Source: Caldilineaceae bacterium SB0662_bin_25
GTDB lineage: Bacteria > Chloroflexota > Anaerolineae > Caldilineales > Caldilineaceae
Reading direction: 5' to 3'
NCBI GenBank assembly: GCA_009840225.1
Contig: VXOE01000230.1
Location: forward strand, 1 to 39,111
DNA: 39,111 nucleotides
A model generated the notes under the pieces. That model did no database searches, was not told the DNA's origin, and saw only the letters and a program-made list of their open reading frames with translations. Positions within the stretch are counted from its first letter, which is position 1. Each line of letters begins with the position of its first letter. Both the position numbers and the translations under genes were made by a program. Shown here one piece after another: positions 1-13,108 of the stretch.

Positions 1-451
1 CGACCGGGTGTCGATATTCGTAACAGGTGCCTATTCGAACGTGTCCAGCCAGACCACGTCCCGCCAGTCCCATCAGATCCCCTTACGTGCCGGCCTTGTG
101 CCTGCCCTCGCACCCTCCCCAACTGACGGACTCCACCGTACGGCCAGACATGGCTACTGCACTGCGTCCCGCCCAAAGACGGTAAACAACCCCAGCCACC
201 GTTGGCACTGACTCCCCGCCAGACTGTTCCCACCCCAAATGTGGGATGCACCCGCGCATAGTCAAGCCTTGCACGAGCGTTCCACAAGAGCATATGAGAG
301 TTTACGTGAGATTCGCAAGCGTTCTGAGAACGAACCGAGGTTTGCGTTCGTATGCAGCTTGGGAGGTGTCTGAAGATGCCCGGAGCTGACTGTCCAGCCG
401 CCGTCGCAGGCGCAGGAATGCCGTCACCGGCGAAAGACCAGGGGAAATAGA
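1..451. other. Non-coding region downstream of rpoBC
   Basis: This 450 bp stretch follows the rpoC terminator on the minus strand. Short ORFs on both strands (67, 63 and 64 codons) are arginine/serine-rich, lack good ribosome-binding sites and resemble no family I recognise, so I do not call a gene. The only structure seen is a palindromic repeat near 233-260, described separately. A gene lying off the left edge could extend a regulatory region into it. Confidence 0.6.
233..260. repeat. Interspersed GGGATGCAC repeat, copy 1
   Basis: The sequence CCCCAAATGTGGGATGCAC plus a following CGCATA matches 20 of 28 positions with a copy at 38943-38973 downstream of lysS. Both copies lie in non-coding DNA just past the 3' end of an operon. 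This suggests a small dispersed palindromic repeat. Confidence 0.5.
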
Positions 452-481
452 AAGGGTGGAAGAGCCGGCTCTTCCACCCTT
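452..481 (-). terminator. rpoBC operon terminator
   Basis: A perfect 30-bp palindrome (15-bp arms AAGGGTGGAAGAGCC and its complement) lies 23 bp past the rpoC stop codon. Read on the minus strand it is followed by a T-rich run (TTTCTATTT). That is the form of an intrinsic terminator for the rpoBC transcript. The absent central loop means the RNA hairpin would open about four bases at the tip. Confidence 0.8.
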
Positions 482-503
482 ATCTGTACAAACCACCTGG
501 CTC

Positions 504-5117
<4,614 letters not shown>

Positions 5118-5157
5118 TATGGCTCCTTTGCGTTTCGCCCGCCGTCAGGCGCACAGC

Positions 5158-5193
5158 AGATGCGGTCGGCGGCGGCCTCTGTTGGCGGCGCCC
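5158..5193. repeat. GGTCGGCGGCGGCCTC repeat, copy A (rpoB-rpoC spacer)
   Basis: Half of the 76-bp spacer between rpoB and rpoC is a GC-rich element, AGATGCGGTCGGCGGCGG followed by a GGCGGCGCCCT tail. It abuts the rpoB stop codon. The same element, with one small indel and two or three substitutions, is found inside ftsI (13189-13224). Its 16-bp core recurs exactly at the murF 3' end (16878-16893). Confidence 0.6.
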
Positions 5194-8100
5194 TTACTCG
5201 CTGCTGCGGCTCATTGGGCTGGGTACGTTCAGGCTGAAGCCGAGATGCGGCAGACGGTCCTCAACCTCATCTTTGCCGAGCTGTATCACCTCATTCTTTT
5301 CGTTTATGACCTCAATCGAAAGGGCCAGACTCTGTAACTCCTTCACCAGTACGCGGAAACTCTCCGGCACACCGGGGCTCTGAATCTCGTCGCCTTTTAC
5401 AATCGCTTCGTAGGTTTTCACCCGGCCTGTCGTGTCGTCCGACTTGATCGTCAGCATCTCCTGCAAGGTGTATGCCGCGCCGTACGCCTCCAGCGCCCAT
5501 ACTTCCATCTCGCCGAAACGCTGACCGCCAAACTGCGCCTTGCCGCCCAGCGGCTGCTGTGTGACCAGGCTATAAGGGCCCGTGCTGCGGGCGTGGACTT
5601 TATCCTCCACCAGGTGGTGCAACTTGAGCATCTGCGCGATCCCAACCGTTACATGTGCATCGTAGGCTTCGCCCGTCTTGCCATCGTAAAGCTTCTGCTT
5701 ACCGGTAGTCGGCAGCGGCCAGCCAATTTCATTCGAGTAGGCCTGTGCCGCCTTTTCAAACCTTTCGAGCAGCGCGGCGTCCAACTGTTCACCCGTCTCC
5801 AGGTACAACAGGATGGGATCGTCGGCAGTCTCCGTCAGGATTTCACCGTCCTGCTCGCAACCGTGATGGAGCATCCACTCCCGCAGGGAGACATAGCGGG
5901 CATACTGGTCCGAAACATCCGATCTGCTTTCCGGGACGACAAGCTCCGCTTCATACCCTCTATCCTTCAGCCATTCGGCCAGGGCGGCGCTGCGCGCGTA
6001 CTTGTCATCGAAAAACAGCGTTTCAGGGTCGTAGCCGCGCGGCTCCAGCCATTCCAGCAGATAGAGACGGCGGGCATCGTTGTCGTCCATCAGCGCATCG
6101 CTGTCGACTTCCTGGTCGCGAACGGACGCCCACGCCAGCTGGGTGATATCCTGCCAGGCCCGGTCGATCAGCCAGGCCCGCGCCAACTCGGACTCGATCT
6201 CGTCCTCCTGCGCGCCGTCGAAGACCGGTGTCTCCGCCATAAAGCCCAGGCGGTCGGCCGCCCATCCAAGATGGGTTTCCAGCACCTGCCCGATATTCAT
6301 GCGCCCGGGCACACCCAGCGGATTCAGAATAATGTCGATCGGTGTGCCGTCCTCCAGGAAGGGCATATCTTCCACCGGCACCACCCGGGAGATTACGCCC
6401 TTGTTGCCATGCCGGCCGGCCATCTTGTCACCTTCCGTCAGACGGCGGCGCTGCGCAATGCTGACGCGCACCATCATCTCCACCCCGGCGGGCATGTCCT
6501 GGTGATCTTCGCGCGTGAATACCTTGATATCCACCACCTTACCCCGCTCCCCGTGGGGAAGCCGTAAGGAACTATCCTTTACCTCACGCGCCTTCTCGCC
6601 GAAAATCGCCCGTAACAGCTTCTCCTCTGGCGTCAGTTCGGTCTCGCCCTTTGGCGTAATCTTCCCGACCAGAATGTCGCCGGCGGCAACCTCAGCGCCG
6701 ATGCGGATGATGCCGTCCTCATCCAGATGTCTCAGCGCATCCTCACCCACGTTGGGAATGTCTCGCGTGATCTCCTCCGGGCCGAGTTTCGTCTCTCTGG
6801 CTTCTATCTCGTGCTTCTCAATATGCACCGAGGTGTACTTGTCGTTTTCGACCAGCCGTTCGCTGACCAGGATTGCGTCTTCGTAGTTGCCGCCTTCCCA
6901 GCTCATGTAGGCCACGAGCACGTTCTGCCCCAAGGCCAGCTCGCCGTTCTGGGTCGACGAACTGTCTGCCAGCACCGTGCCGGCCTCCACCAGGTCTCCT
7001 TTCTGGATCGTCGGACGCTGATCGATGCAGGTGCTCTGATTGCTACGATTGTACTTGCGCAACGGGTAGGTGTGCTCGGTTCCGTCCTCCTCCTGAATGA
7101 CGATCTCCGTATTCACAACACGAACAGCCTCGCCCGCTTTGCGCGCAACGACGACCTGGCCCGAATCAACCGCAGCCTGCCACTCCATGCCGGTGCCGAC
7201 AATCGGCGCATCCGGCTGCACAAGGGGCACGGCCTGCCGCTGCATGTTGGAGCCCATCAGGGCGCGGTTGGTATCGTCATGCTCCAGGAAGGGAATCAAG
7301 GCCGCGGACACGCCAACGACCTGTTTGGGCGATACGTCCATATACTCGATGCGTTGCGGCTCTTCAAAGCGGAACTCCTCAGCCTGGCGTACGGAGGGCC
7401 GCCTGTTGAGAAAGTGGCCGGCCTTGTCCAGCGGTGTCGAGGCCTGAGCGATGGGTGAACGCTCTTCCGTATCTGCGTTCAGATAGATGACATCTTTACC
7501 TACGAAAGGCCTTACCCGCACCTCGTTCAGGCCTTCGACAGCGGCGATCTCTTCCGCCAGTTCCGCCGTCAGTTCAGCGCCTCGCTCCGCGATGATCTCC
7601 CCGCCGTCAGGGTCGCTGACATTTTCGGCCAGAACGCGCCCTGTTAACGCATCGACCTGATTCTCGACAGTATTGAACACGCGGCGGTAAGGCGTCTCGA
7701 TAAATCCAAAATCGTTGATGCGCCCGTAGGTGGCCAGGTAGCCGATCAGGCCGATATTGGGGCCTTCCGGCGTTTCAATCGGGCAGATGCGCCCATAGTG
7801 GCTGTAATGGACGTCGCGCACGTCGAACCCGGCCCGTTCCCGGCGCAGGCCGCCGGGGCCCAGCGCGCTCAGGCGGCGTTTGTGGGTCAACTCGGCCAGC
7901 GGGTTCGTCTGGTCCATGAACTGGCTCAACTGGCTGCTGCCGAAAAACTCGCGCGTGGCTGCCACAACCGGCCGGATGTTGATCAGGCTCAGCGGCGTCA
8001 CCTGCTCCGGCTCACGGATCGACATCCGCTCGCGCACGACGCGCTCCATGCGCAAGAGACCGATGCGCAGCTGGCTCTGGATCAGTTCACCCACCGTCTT

Positions 8101-9120
8101 GATGCGCCGGTTCCCCAGATGGTCGATATCATCAGGCAACTCGCGTCCGTTGTTGATGTCAATGATGCGGCGCACCACCGACACGATATCGTCGTTGGTC
8201 AGAATGCGCGTGGAGAGAGGCTCCGCCAGGCCCAACTTGCGGTTGAGTTTGTAACGGCCCACCCGCCCCAAATCATACCGACGGGATGTGAAGAGTAGGT
8301 TCTGCAGGAAATTACGCGCATTATCTAATGTTGCCGGATCGCCGGGCCGCAGCTTCTTGTAAAACTCCAGCAGCGCATCGTCGATCCCTTTCTGCCGGTC
8401 CTCGGTCGGATTGGCCGTCGGGTCCCGCTCCAGGGTTGCCTCGATGAACGGGTGGTCTTCATTGTCGTCGACATCGGAGAACAGCTCCCGGATCTCCTCA
8501 TCCGTGCCGAAGCCGATCGCCCGCAGCAGAATCGTGGCAGGCAACTTGCGTTTGCGATCGACCTTGACGCTGATGATATCCCGCTTACTCGTCTCGAACT
8601 CCAGCCACGCGCCCCGCAGGGGGATCAGTTTGGTGCCGGTCAGATCCCTACCCGTGCTGCGGTCCTCTTCGATAGTGAAGTAGACGCCCGGCGAACGAAT
8701 TAACTGACTGACCACGACCCGCTCACTGCCATTGACAATAAAAGTGCCGGAGTCGGTCATCAGCGGGAAGTCACCCATAAAGACTTCCTGCTCGCTGATC
8801 TCGCCCGTGTCGTTATTGACGAGCCTTACCTCGACCCACAGCGGCGCGGAATAGGTGATGTCCCGTACCCGGCATGCCTCCTCTGAGTGTTTGGCGTCAT
8901 CGAAGCGGAAATTGCCGAAATGCAGTTCAAGATGCTTGTTGAAACTGACGATTGGCGAAATTTCCTCAAAAAGCTCCTTCAGGCCCTGGGTGCGGAACCA
9001 TTCAAAGCTCTGAAGCTGAATCTCGATGAGCCGGGGCAGTTCGATCAGATTGGAAGTTCGTGAATACGACTTCCTATGCGTCCTGGCGCCAACACCGTTT
9101 CCAACGGCAGAATCAATCAT
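5194..9120 (-). CDS. rpoB: DNA-directed RNA polymerase subunit beta
   Basis: This is the beta subunit of RNA polymerase, 1308 residues from the chosen start. Conserved blocks include the rifampicin-region text ([20 protein letters not shown]), [12 protein letters not shown] and the C-terminal [20 protein letters not shown]. Between [11 protein letters not shown] and [12 protein letters not shown] there is an insertion of about 170 residues absent from E. coli. It contains three related units of about 28 residues ([44 protein letters not shown]). The ORF opens at 9171, but AAAGGAG at 9131-9137 is one base from the ATG at 9129 and ten bases from the ATG at 9120, so 9120 is preferred. No ribosomal protein gene precedes it. 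It is read divergently from mraZ. Confidence 0.97.
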   Translation of the reverse strand: MIDSAVGNGVGARTHRKSYSRTSNLIELPRLIEIQLQSFEWFRTQGLKELFEEISPIVSFNKHLELHFGNFRFDDAKHSEEACRVRDITYSAPLWVEVRLVNNDTGEISEQEVFMGDFPLMTDSGTFIVNGSERVVVSQLIRSPGVYFTIEEDRSTGRDLTGTKLIPLRGAWLEFETSKRDIISVKVDRKRKLPATILLRAIGFGTDEEIRELFSDVDDNEDHPFIEATLERDPTANPTEDRQKGIDDALLEFYKKLRPGDPATLDNARNFLQNLLFTSRRYDLGRVGRYKLNRKLGLAEPLSTRILTNDDIVSVVRRIIDINNGRELPDDIDHLGNRRIKTVGELIQSQLRIGLLRMERVVRERMSIREPEQVTPLSLINIRPVVAATREFFGSSQLSQFMDQTNPLAELTHKRRLSALGPGGLRRERAGFDVRDVHYSHYGRICPIETPEGPNIGLIGYLATYGRINDFGFIETPYRRVFNTVENQVDALTGRVLAENVSDPDGGEIIAERGAELTAELAEEIAAVEGLNEVRVRPFVGKDVIYLNADTEERSPIAQASTPLDKAGHFLNRRPSVRQAEEFRFEEPQRIEYMDVSPKQVVGVSAALIPFLEHDDTNRALMGSNMQRQAVPLVQPDAPIVGTGMEWQAAVDSGQVVVARKAGEAVRVVNTEIVIQEEDGTEHTYPLRKYNRSNQSTCIDQRPTIQKGDLVEAGTVLADSSSTQNGELALGQNVLVAYMSWEGGNYEDAILVSERLVENDKYTSVHIEKHEIEARETKLGPEEITRDIPNVGEDALRHLDEDGIIRIGAEVAAGDILVGKITPKGETELTPEEKLLRAIFGEKAREVKDSSLRLPHGERGKVVDIKVFTREDHQDMPAGVEMMVRVSIAQRRRLTEGDKMAGRHGNKGVISRVVPVEDMPFLEDGTPIDIILNPLGVPGRMNIGQVLETHLGWAADRLGFMAETPVFDGAQEDEIESELARAWLIDRAWQDITQLAWASVRDQEVDSDALMDDNDARRLYLLEWLEPRGYDPETLFFDDKYARSAALAEWLKDRGYEAELVVPESRSDVSDQYARYVSLREWMLHHGCEQDGEILTETADDPILLYLETGEQLDAALLERFEKAAQAYSNEIGWPLPTTGKQKLYDGKTGEAYDAHVTVGIAQMLKLHHLVEDKVHARSTGPYSLVTQQPLGGKAQFGGQRFGEMEVWALEAYGAAYTLQEMLTIKSDDTTGRVKTYEAIVKGDEIQSPGVPESFRVLVKELQSLALSIEVINEKNEVIQLGKDEVEDRLPHLGFSLNVPSPMSRSSE

Positions 9121-9273
9121 ATAGCGCATGCTCCTTTGCTGTACACAGTCGCCGGTCTTGCAAGCCTGCACGAATAACGGTCAATCCGGACGGGACTTCA
9201 GAAAGTTGAATGGGGATGGAATCTCCTCTTGTGGCCGAACGCACAGGCGTCCGGGCAGTTCGCCGGCTGCCAA

Positions 9274-9333
9274 GTGCGCAGCAATATATTCATCCGCCGC
9301 GTAGTGCGCAGCGAATTATCCGCCCGCCGCGAA
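9274..9333 (-). repeat. Two tandem 30-bp units in the rpoB leader
   Basis: Two adjacent 30-bp units begin with GTGCGCAGC and end with CCGCCGCG, with an AT-rich core, and match at 23 of 30 positions. They lie inside the predicted 5' leader of the rpoB transcript. They could be paired protein-binding sites or repeated RNA structure; the sequence alone does not decide. Confidence 0.6.
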
Positions 9334-9365
9334 CATCGGCGGACTTTACGCCAAATCTATTCACC

Positions 9366-9397
9366 CTGGTACCGTCCCCCTCTGGTACTGACCCCCT
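9366..9397. repeat. Two tandem 16-bp CTGGTAC units
   Basis: CTGGTACCGTCCCCCT is followed at once by CTGGTACTGACCCCCT, matching 14 of 16 positions. The pair sits in the rpoB leader about 60 bp from the predicted transcription start. On the minus strand it reads as two runs of five to six G separated by 11 bases. Confidence 0.6.
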
Positions 9398-9459
9398 TTG
9401 TGCAAGGCCCAAAAGCGGCAAACGGAACCGAGCCAATCAGTAGTTACTCTGAACTTCAA

Positions 9460-9488
9460 AGTATAAAGCATATGCTGCACCCTGTCAA
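9460..9488 (-). promoter_or_regulatory. rpoBC promoter
   Basis: On the minus strand a perfect TTGACA -35 box (9483-9488) is followed after exactly 17 bp by a TATACT -10 box (9460-9465). This is a near-ideal housekeeping sigma promoter. Transcription would start near 9453, giving a leader of about 330 nt before the rpoB start at 9120. It makes rpoBC independent of any upstream ribosomal protein operon. Confidence 0.75.
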
Positions 9489-9714
9489 AATTTTGATGTT
9501 GATGGAACCATTCCAGTTCTGAGGTCAGTCGGATTGACCGACTTCGCAGGCTGGTCTTTCGCCCCACCTCGAATGCCGTCAGGAACGCCCATTTTTGTGC
9601 AGAGTCACTCACTTCGAACCTCACCCATGCCTAAATCTTTAATCCGGTTTCGTGACTACTCAGCCATAGTCAGCCCGCGATCCGATCCGCGGCAGAGGAA
9701 ACACACACTCTCTC

Positions 9715-9794
9715 CTCACTACTCTTCAACTCTCTGCTCGCCTTTTGGGGCGGCCGGGCCTTCGGCCCTCCCTTGTGCAGGGGCAGAGCCCTTG
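9715..9794. repeat. Double-hairpin interspersed repeat, copy 1
   Basis: The element starts with CTCACTACTCT and contains two hairpins: GGGCC-TTC-GGCCC (9756-9768) and AGGGGC-AGA-GCCCTT (9779-9793). A close copy lies at 39038-39111. There the first loop has changed to TAGTC while both arms of its stem are kept, which argues for conserved structure. Confidence 0.7.
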
Positions 9795-10079
9795 AAACGC
9801 CCCGCCCTGGCTGGACCACCATCGTGGACAGTTGGACCCGCTGATCCCACCCGCCGGCGCACGCCGACCGACTCCTCAGTCACCTCTGAGACTCGCCGTT
9901 CTTCCTGCAGTGCCTCCGTCCTCTCATTCGCTTTCAACGCACGCGAAACCGACCGGATATGAATGCCTGGCTATTTACATACGATATACCTACGAAAGTT
10001 TAGGCCCTGTTCGCCAACCTCGTGAACCGGCACACAGAACCGATCCTGAAATCGCCGCGCGCCGCTTTCAGATCGCCTC

Positions 10080-10103
10080 AAAAAATCTCTTGCTTTCAGC
10101 AAG
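10080..10103 (-). terminator. Minus-strand terminator-like hairpin
   Basis: On the minus strand, CTTGCT-GAA-AGCAAG forms a 6-bp stem followed by AGATTTTTT. This looks like an intrinsic terminator for a transcript entering from the mraZ side. It could shield rpoB from read-through or end a small RNA. No matching upstream promoter was recognised. Confidence 0.45.
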
Positions 10104-10213
10104 CCGTTTGCCGCCCCGCCGAACGGCAGAATCACGCCCCCACCAGATAACAATTGGGCGGAGAAGACGCCGCGTGGCGGACCGGAACGCCTGCGCGCGA
10201 CGACAAAACAGAA

Positions 10214-10263
10214 CCTGCGAAAACAACGAAATTTCAACATTCGGATGCTCCGCTTTTCGCAGG
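10214..10263. repeat. Inverted repeat upstream of the mraZ promoter
   Basis: CCTGCGAAAA (10214-10223) and its exact complement TTTTCGCAGG (10254-10263) are separated by 30 bp. The pair lies about 45 bp upstream of the mraZ -35 box. It may be a dyad operator or the stem of a structured RNA. Confidence 0.55.
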
Positions 10264-10307
10264 AAAAGCAACGCTCAGCCGCCTTTCGGGTTGGTCCGTA
10301 CCCGTTT

Positions 10308-10334
10308 TTGTCAGAAAACGTTTTGTGCTATCGT
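10308..10334 (+). promoter_or_regulatory. mraZ / dcw promoter
   Basis: TTGTCA (10308-10313) and TATCGT (10329-10334) are 15 bp apart. The -10 box is preceded by TGC, giving an extended -10 element that can tolerate short spacing. Transcription would begin near 10341, directly before the MraZ boxes, leaving a leader of about 185 nt. Confidence 0.6.
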
Positions 10335-10342
10335 TTTTGCTA

Positions 10343-10367
10343 GGGGAGAATATGGGAGAAAGTGGGG
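10343..10367 (+). promoter_or_regulatory. MraZ operator (three MraZ boxes)
   Basis: GGGGA, TGGGA and TGGGG occur at 10343, 10353 and 10363, an exact 10-bp period with 5-bp gaps. This matches the known MraZ target of TGGGN repeats separated by five bases in mraZ promoters. The position, at the predicted transcription start of mraZ, fits autoregulation of the dcw cluster. Confidence 0.8.
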
Positions 10368-10525
10368 CGCTGTCCCTACATCCCGAAGTAATCTCGGATC
10401 GAGCGCTCGGCCACCCGTTCGCCGCCGAAATAGACTTCGATACTCCCTGACACAATCGTTGAAGCGAGATGTTCGATGCGCCCCGGCTCGAACGCGATGC
10501 GCAAAGGGCAACTACTCTTAAGACT

Positions 10526-10951
10526 ATGTTTCTCGGCGAGTTCAGTCACAATCTGGACAGCAAAGGGCGGGTCACGATTCCTGCCAAGTTCCGTCACCGG
10601 CTCATGCCCGGTCTCGTGGTGACGCGCAACCCCACCGGCGGCTGCCTCATGGCGATGCCGCTCGACGAATGGCAGAATGTCGCCGCCCGAGTCAGCGCCC
10701 TGCCACTGATAGACAAGCGTACAGCGCAACTGCGCCGGGCACTTTTCAGCGCCGCCGAGGACCTGAAACCCGACCGTCAGGGGCGCATCCTGATCAGCCA
10801 GCGCCTGCGCGAGTTCGCCGGAATCGAGAACGGAATCATTATCGCCGGGATGAATACCTATATCGAACTCTGGGACCCGGCCCAGTGGGAGGAGCAGTTG
10901 CTCACGCCTACGCAGCTCGGAGAGGATCTCTTCGCCGCCCTGGGAGTCTGA
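10526..10951 (+). CDS. mraZ: Transcriptional regulator MraZ
   Basis: This 141-residue protein is MraZ, the DNA-binding regulator at the head of dcw clusters. The start reads MFLGEFSHNLDSKGRVTIPA, the typical first half of the tandem SpoVT/AbrB-like fold. The second half contains DLKPDRQGRILISQRLREFA. Length matches the family (about 140-150). The ORF track opens earlier at 10469, but the family begins at the MFLGE methionine, so 10526 is chosen; its ribosome-binding site is weak. MraZ boxes about 160 bp upstream suggest that it controls its own operon. Confidence 0.95.
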   Translation: MFLGEFSHNLDSKGRVTIPAKFRHRLMPGLVVTRNPTGGCLMAMPLDEWQNVAARVSALPLIDKRTAQLRRALFSAAEDLKPDRQGRILISQRLREFAGIENGIIIAGMNTYIELWDPAQWEEQLLTPTQLGEDLFAALGV

Positions 10952-10988
10952 ACCATTCCCGGGCTCTTGCCAAGGCGCGGCAGATGGG

Positions 10989-12038
10989 ATGGCAGAAGGC
11001 CCCACCCTACCGCGCCGACCCGCGACCGACATGCAAGGCGCCCCCTTTGAACCGGACGGACTCCATCACGTCCCCGTTCTGGCGGATGAAGTGCTGACCG
11101 GCCTGAACGTCCAACCAGGCGGGCGTTTCATAGACGGCACTTTGGGCGGCGGCGGCCATACCCAGCTCCTGTTGCATCAGACGCGCCGCATCCAACCAGA
11201 GACGCCTCAGGATGCCCGTGCAGATGGGGTCGCCGGTGGGCAAGTACTGGGGCTGGACGTTGACCCCGCAGCCATCCGCCGCGTTCGCAAGCGCTTCTCC
11301 GGCGAAATCAGCGCCGGCAGACTGAGCGTGGCCCAGGCGCCGTTCGATCAGATCGAACGAATCGCCCGTCAGCATGGCTTTACAGGCGTTGACGGCATTC
11401 TGCTTGATCTGGGTCTCAGCAGCTTTCAACTGGATACGCCGGCCCGGGGCTTTGCTTTCCGGCAGGACGGTCCGCTTGATATGCGCTTCGACCCCTCTAC
11501 CGGGTTCAGTGCTGCCGAATTGATCAACAACAGCAGTTGGGAGGAGATCGCCGACATCCTCTACCAATACGGAGAGGAACGACACAGTCGCTCGATAGCG
11601 CGTGCCATTGTAGCCAGTCGCCCGGTTTCAACCACCGCCGAACTGGCAAACGTCGTACGCAGGACAGTGCGCTCGCGCGGCAGAAAGAAGATCCATCCGG
11701 CCACGAGGACCTTTCAGGCGCTGCGCATCGCTGTCAACGACGAGCTGGGACAACTGGCGCGAGCCATGATGCAGATACCCGCACTTTTGCGGCCCGGCGG
11801 ACGCGTTGCCATTATCGCCTTTCACAGCCTGGAGGACCGGCTGGTCAAGGAGTGGATGCGTGACAACGCCAGGAAATTCAAGCCCGACCCGACCTTGCCG
11901 GCCGGAGGGCAGGAGCAGATTCCCATTCTGGCGCTATGCAACAGGAAGCCGATTGTGCCGGCAGCCGCTGAAGTCGACGAAAACCCCCGCAGTCGTTCGG
12001 CCAAGCTGCGTATCGCTGAAAAGCTACCTGAGCAGTAG
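10989..12038 (+). CDS. rsmH: 16S rRNA (cytosine(1402)-N(4))-methyltransferase
   Basis: RsmH (MraW) uses S-adenosylmethionine to methylate N4 of C1402 in the 16S rRNA P site. The HHVPVLADEVL start region, the SAM loop FIDGTLGGGGHTQLLL, the DGILLDLGLSSFQLD motif and the GEERHSRSIARAIV segment are all present. Length is 349 residues from the ATG at 10989, against about 310 in E. coli. An ATG at 11031 is an equally possible start and would remove 14 unconserved residues. It follows mraZ by 37 bp, the standard dcw order. Confidence 0.95.
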   Translation: MAEGPTLPRRPATDMQGAPFEPDGLHHVPVLADEVLTGLNVQPGGRFIDGTLGGGGHTQLLLHQTRRIQPETPQDARADGVAGGQVLGLDVDPAAIRRVRKRFSGEISAGRLSVAQAPFDQIERIARQHGFTGVDGILLDLGLSSFQLDTPARGFAFRQDGPLDMRFDPSTGFSAAELINNSSWEEIADILYQYGEERHSRSIARAIVASRPVSTTAELANVVRRTVRSRGRKKIHPATRTFQALRIAVNDELGQLARAMMQIPALLRPGGRVAIIAFHSLEDRLVKEWMRDNARKFKPDPTLPAGGQEQIPILALCNRKPIVPAAAEVDENPRSRSAKLRIAEKLPEQ

Positions 12039-12105
12039 TTGATCTGTATGCCCGTGTGTCCGTTGTGCATGTCTCTATAGAGATTGTTTCTGCAGGATAA
12101 AGCAA

Positions 12106-12990
12106 TTGTCAACACCGACCATAAACCTGCATCGCGCCGGGCGCCCTTCGCAGCCGCGGGCGCAGCGAAGCAGTGACGAGCAGGTTTGGCACCCAGTCGA
12201 CCAGGGAGGGCCGAGGGAAGAAGGAGACTGGGACCCAAACAGCATGCAATCATCCAATCTGTCCCGTTTTCGAGTTCTGCGCGGCCTGGTGTGGCTCGAT
12301 GATATCGTTCCCTTGCCGCAAACGCTGAGAGGATATCTCTTTTTTGTGCTGGCCCTGACCGTCGTCTGCGGATTGGCCGTTGTTCAGGTCTGGACCTCGC
12401 TTCGGATTACACAGGCCCGCGCCGAGCTGGAGGCGCTCAACGTTCAGTACAGCCTCATCGAGCAGAAGAATGCTGAGCTACTGTGGCAAATCGGTCAGCG
12501 CACAACTCTCGAACACGTCCAGCTGCGCGCGGCTCAACTTGACTTTCGTCCCGCGCTGCAACGCCATTACGTCCCGAATCCGTATAGCCTGAGCGCCGCC
12601 CCTGTACTTTCCGCTGGTGCCACCGGTTCGGGCGGCGACCGGCAGCTGTATCAGCAGGCAGAGAGCGCCCACGCCATTGATCAACCGTCCACAGAGGCAG
12701 GGGAACAGACAGCGTTATCTGCCACCGCCGCAGGGAGCCTGGAGGCAACGCAAGAGCGTCAAGCCCCCCGTACGACGTCCCCCGTTAATGCCCAGACGGG
12801 TCTACCCGCTGCGGACGAGCCGTCCTTCTGGTCAGTGACCGAACGACTCCCCGTATCTGAGTTCGAGAAGTATCTGTCCGGTTGGCAACAACAGATCAAC
12901 GAAAGCTGGCAGTCTGTCCGTGAATGGAGCGACCCGCTGCTTGAACGGGCCGGCGATTTCTTCCTGGGCCAGTTGAGACAGCCCAGATAA
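12106..12990 (+). CDS. ftsL: FtsL-like division protein
   Basis: Position between rsmH and ftsI and topology identify this as the FtsL slot. It has an N-terminal cytoplasmic part, one membrane segment at about residues 77-98 (YLFFVLALTVVCGLAVVQVW) and a coiled coil to about 145. FtsL would bridge FtsQ and the FtsW/FtsI synthase in the periplasm. The protein is 294 residues, far longer than the usual 100 or so. The surplus is a low-complexity Ala/Gln/Thr stretch and a conserved-looking C-terminal segment with amphipathic Trp-rich helices. The start is a TTG with AGGA eight bases upstream. An ATG at 12244 would give 248 residues but its Shine-Dalgarno sequence is 17 bases away. Sequence identity alone is weak. 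Confidence 0.7.
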   Translation: MSTPTINLHRAGRPSQPRAQRSSDEQVWHPVDQGGPREEGDWDPNSMQSSNLSRFRVLRGLVWLDDIVPLPQTLRGYLFFVLALTVVCGLAVVQVWTSLRITQARAELEALNVQYSLIEQKNAELLWQIGQRTTLEHVQLRAAQLDFRPALQRHYVPNPYSLSAAPVLSAGATGSGGDRQLYQQAESAHAIDQPSTEAGEQTALSATAAGSLEATQERQAPRTTSPVNAQTGLPAADEPSFWSVTERLPVSEFEKYLSGWQQQINESWQSVREWSDPLLERAGDFFLGQLRQPR

Positions 12991-13108
12991 TTGCCGGCGC
13001 CCGTCTCGCTGCCCCTTTCGTCGCCGCCAAGTGCCCGAATGTGGGGTCGGCGGCGACGAATGTTTGTGGCCCGAGCGTCGTGGCCACCATAGTCTTGGAG
13101 TTTTCCGC

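Larger units (their letters stand above)
9121..10525. other. Divergent rpoBC / dcw control region (1.4 kb)
   Basis: This long gap between rpoB and mraZ holds no ORF I would call. It contains the rpoB promoter and leader, two sets of tandem repeats (9274-9333 and 9366-9397), a double-hairpin interspersed repeat (9715-9794), a minus-oriented terminator-like hairpin (10080-10103), a 10-bp inverted repeat (10214-10263), and the mraZ promoter and operator. Stretches around 9545-9700 and 9800-10070 show nothing I can name. Confidence 0.7.

Noticed and set aside
8-274. Small ORFs on both strands downstream of rpoC
   Set aside because: Composition is like random GC-rich DNA, with no start signals or homology I recognise.
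9274-9333. CRISPR-like array in the rpoB leader
   Set aside because: Only two adjacent units without spacers and with imperfect identity; no cas genes are present.
9832-10521. 229-codon ORF running over the mraZ promoter
   Set aside because: It crosses the promoter, MraZ boxes and leader of mraZ, is Arg/Pro/Ser-rich, and lacks a Shine-Dalgarno sequence.
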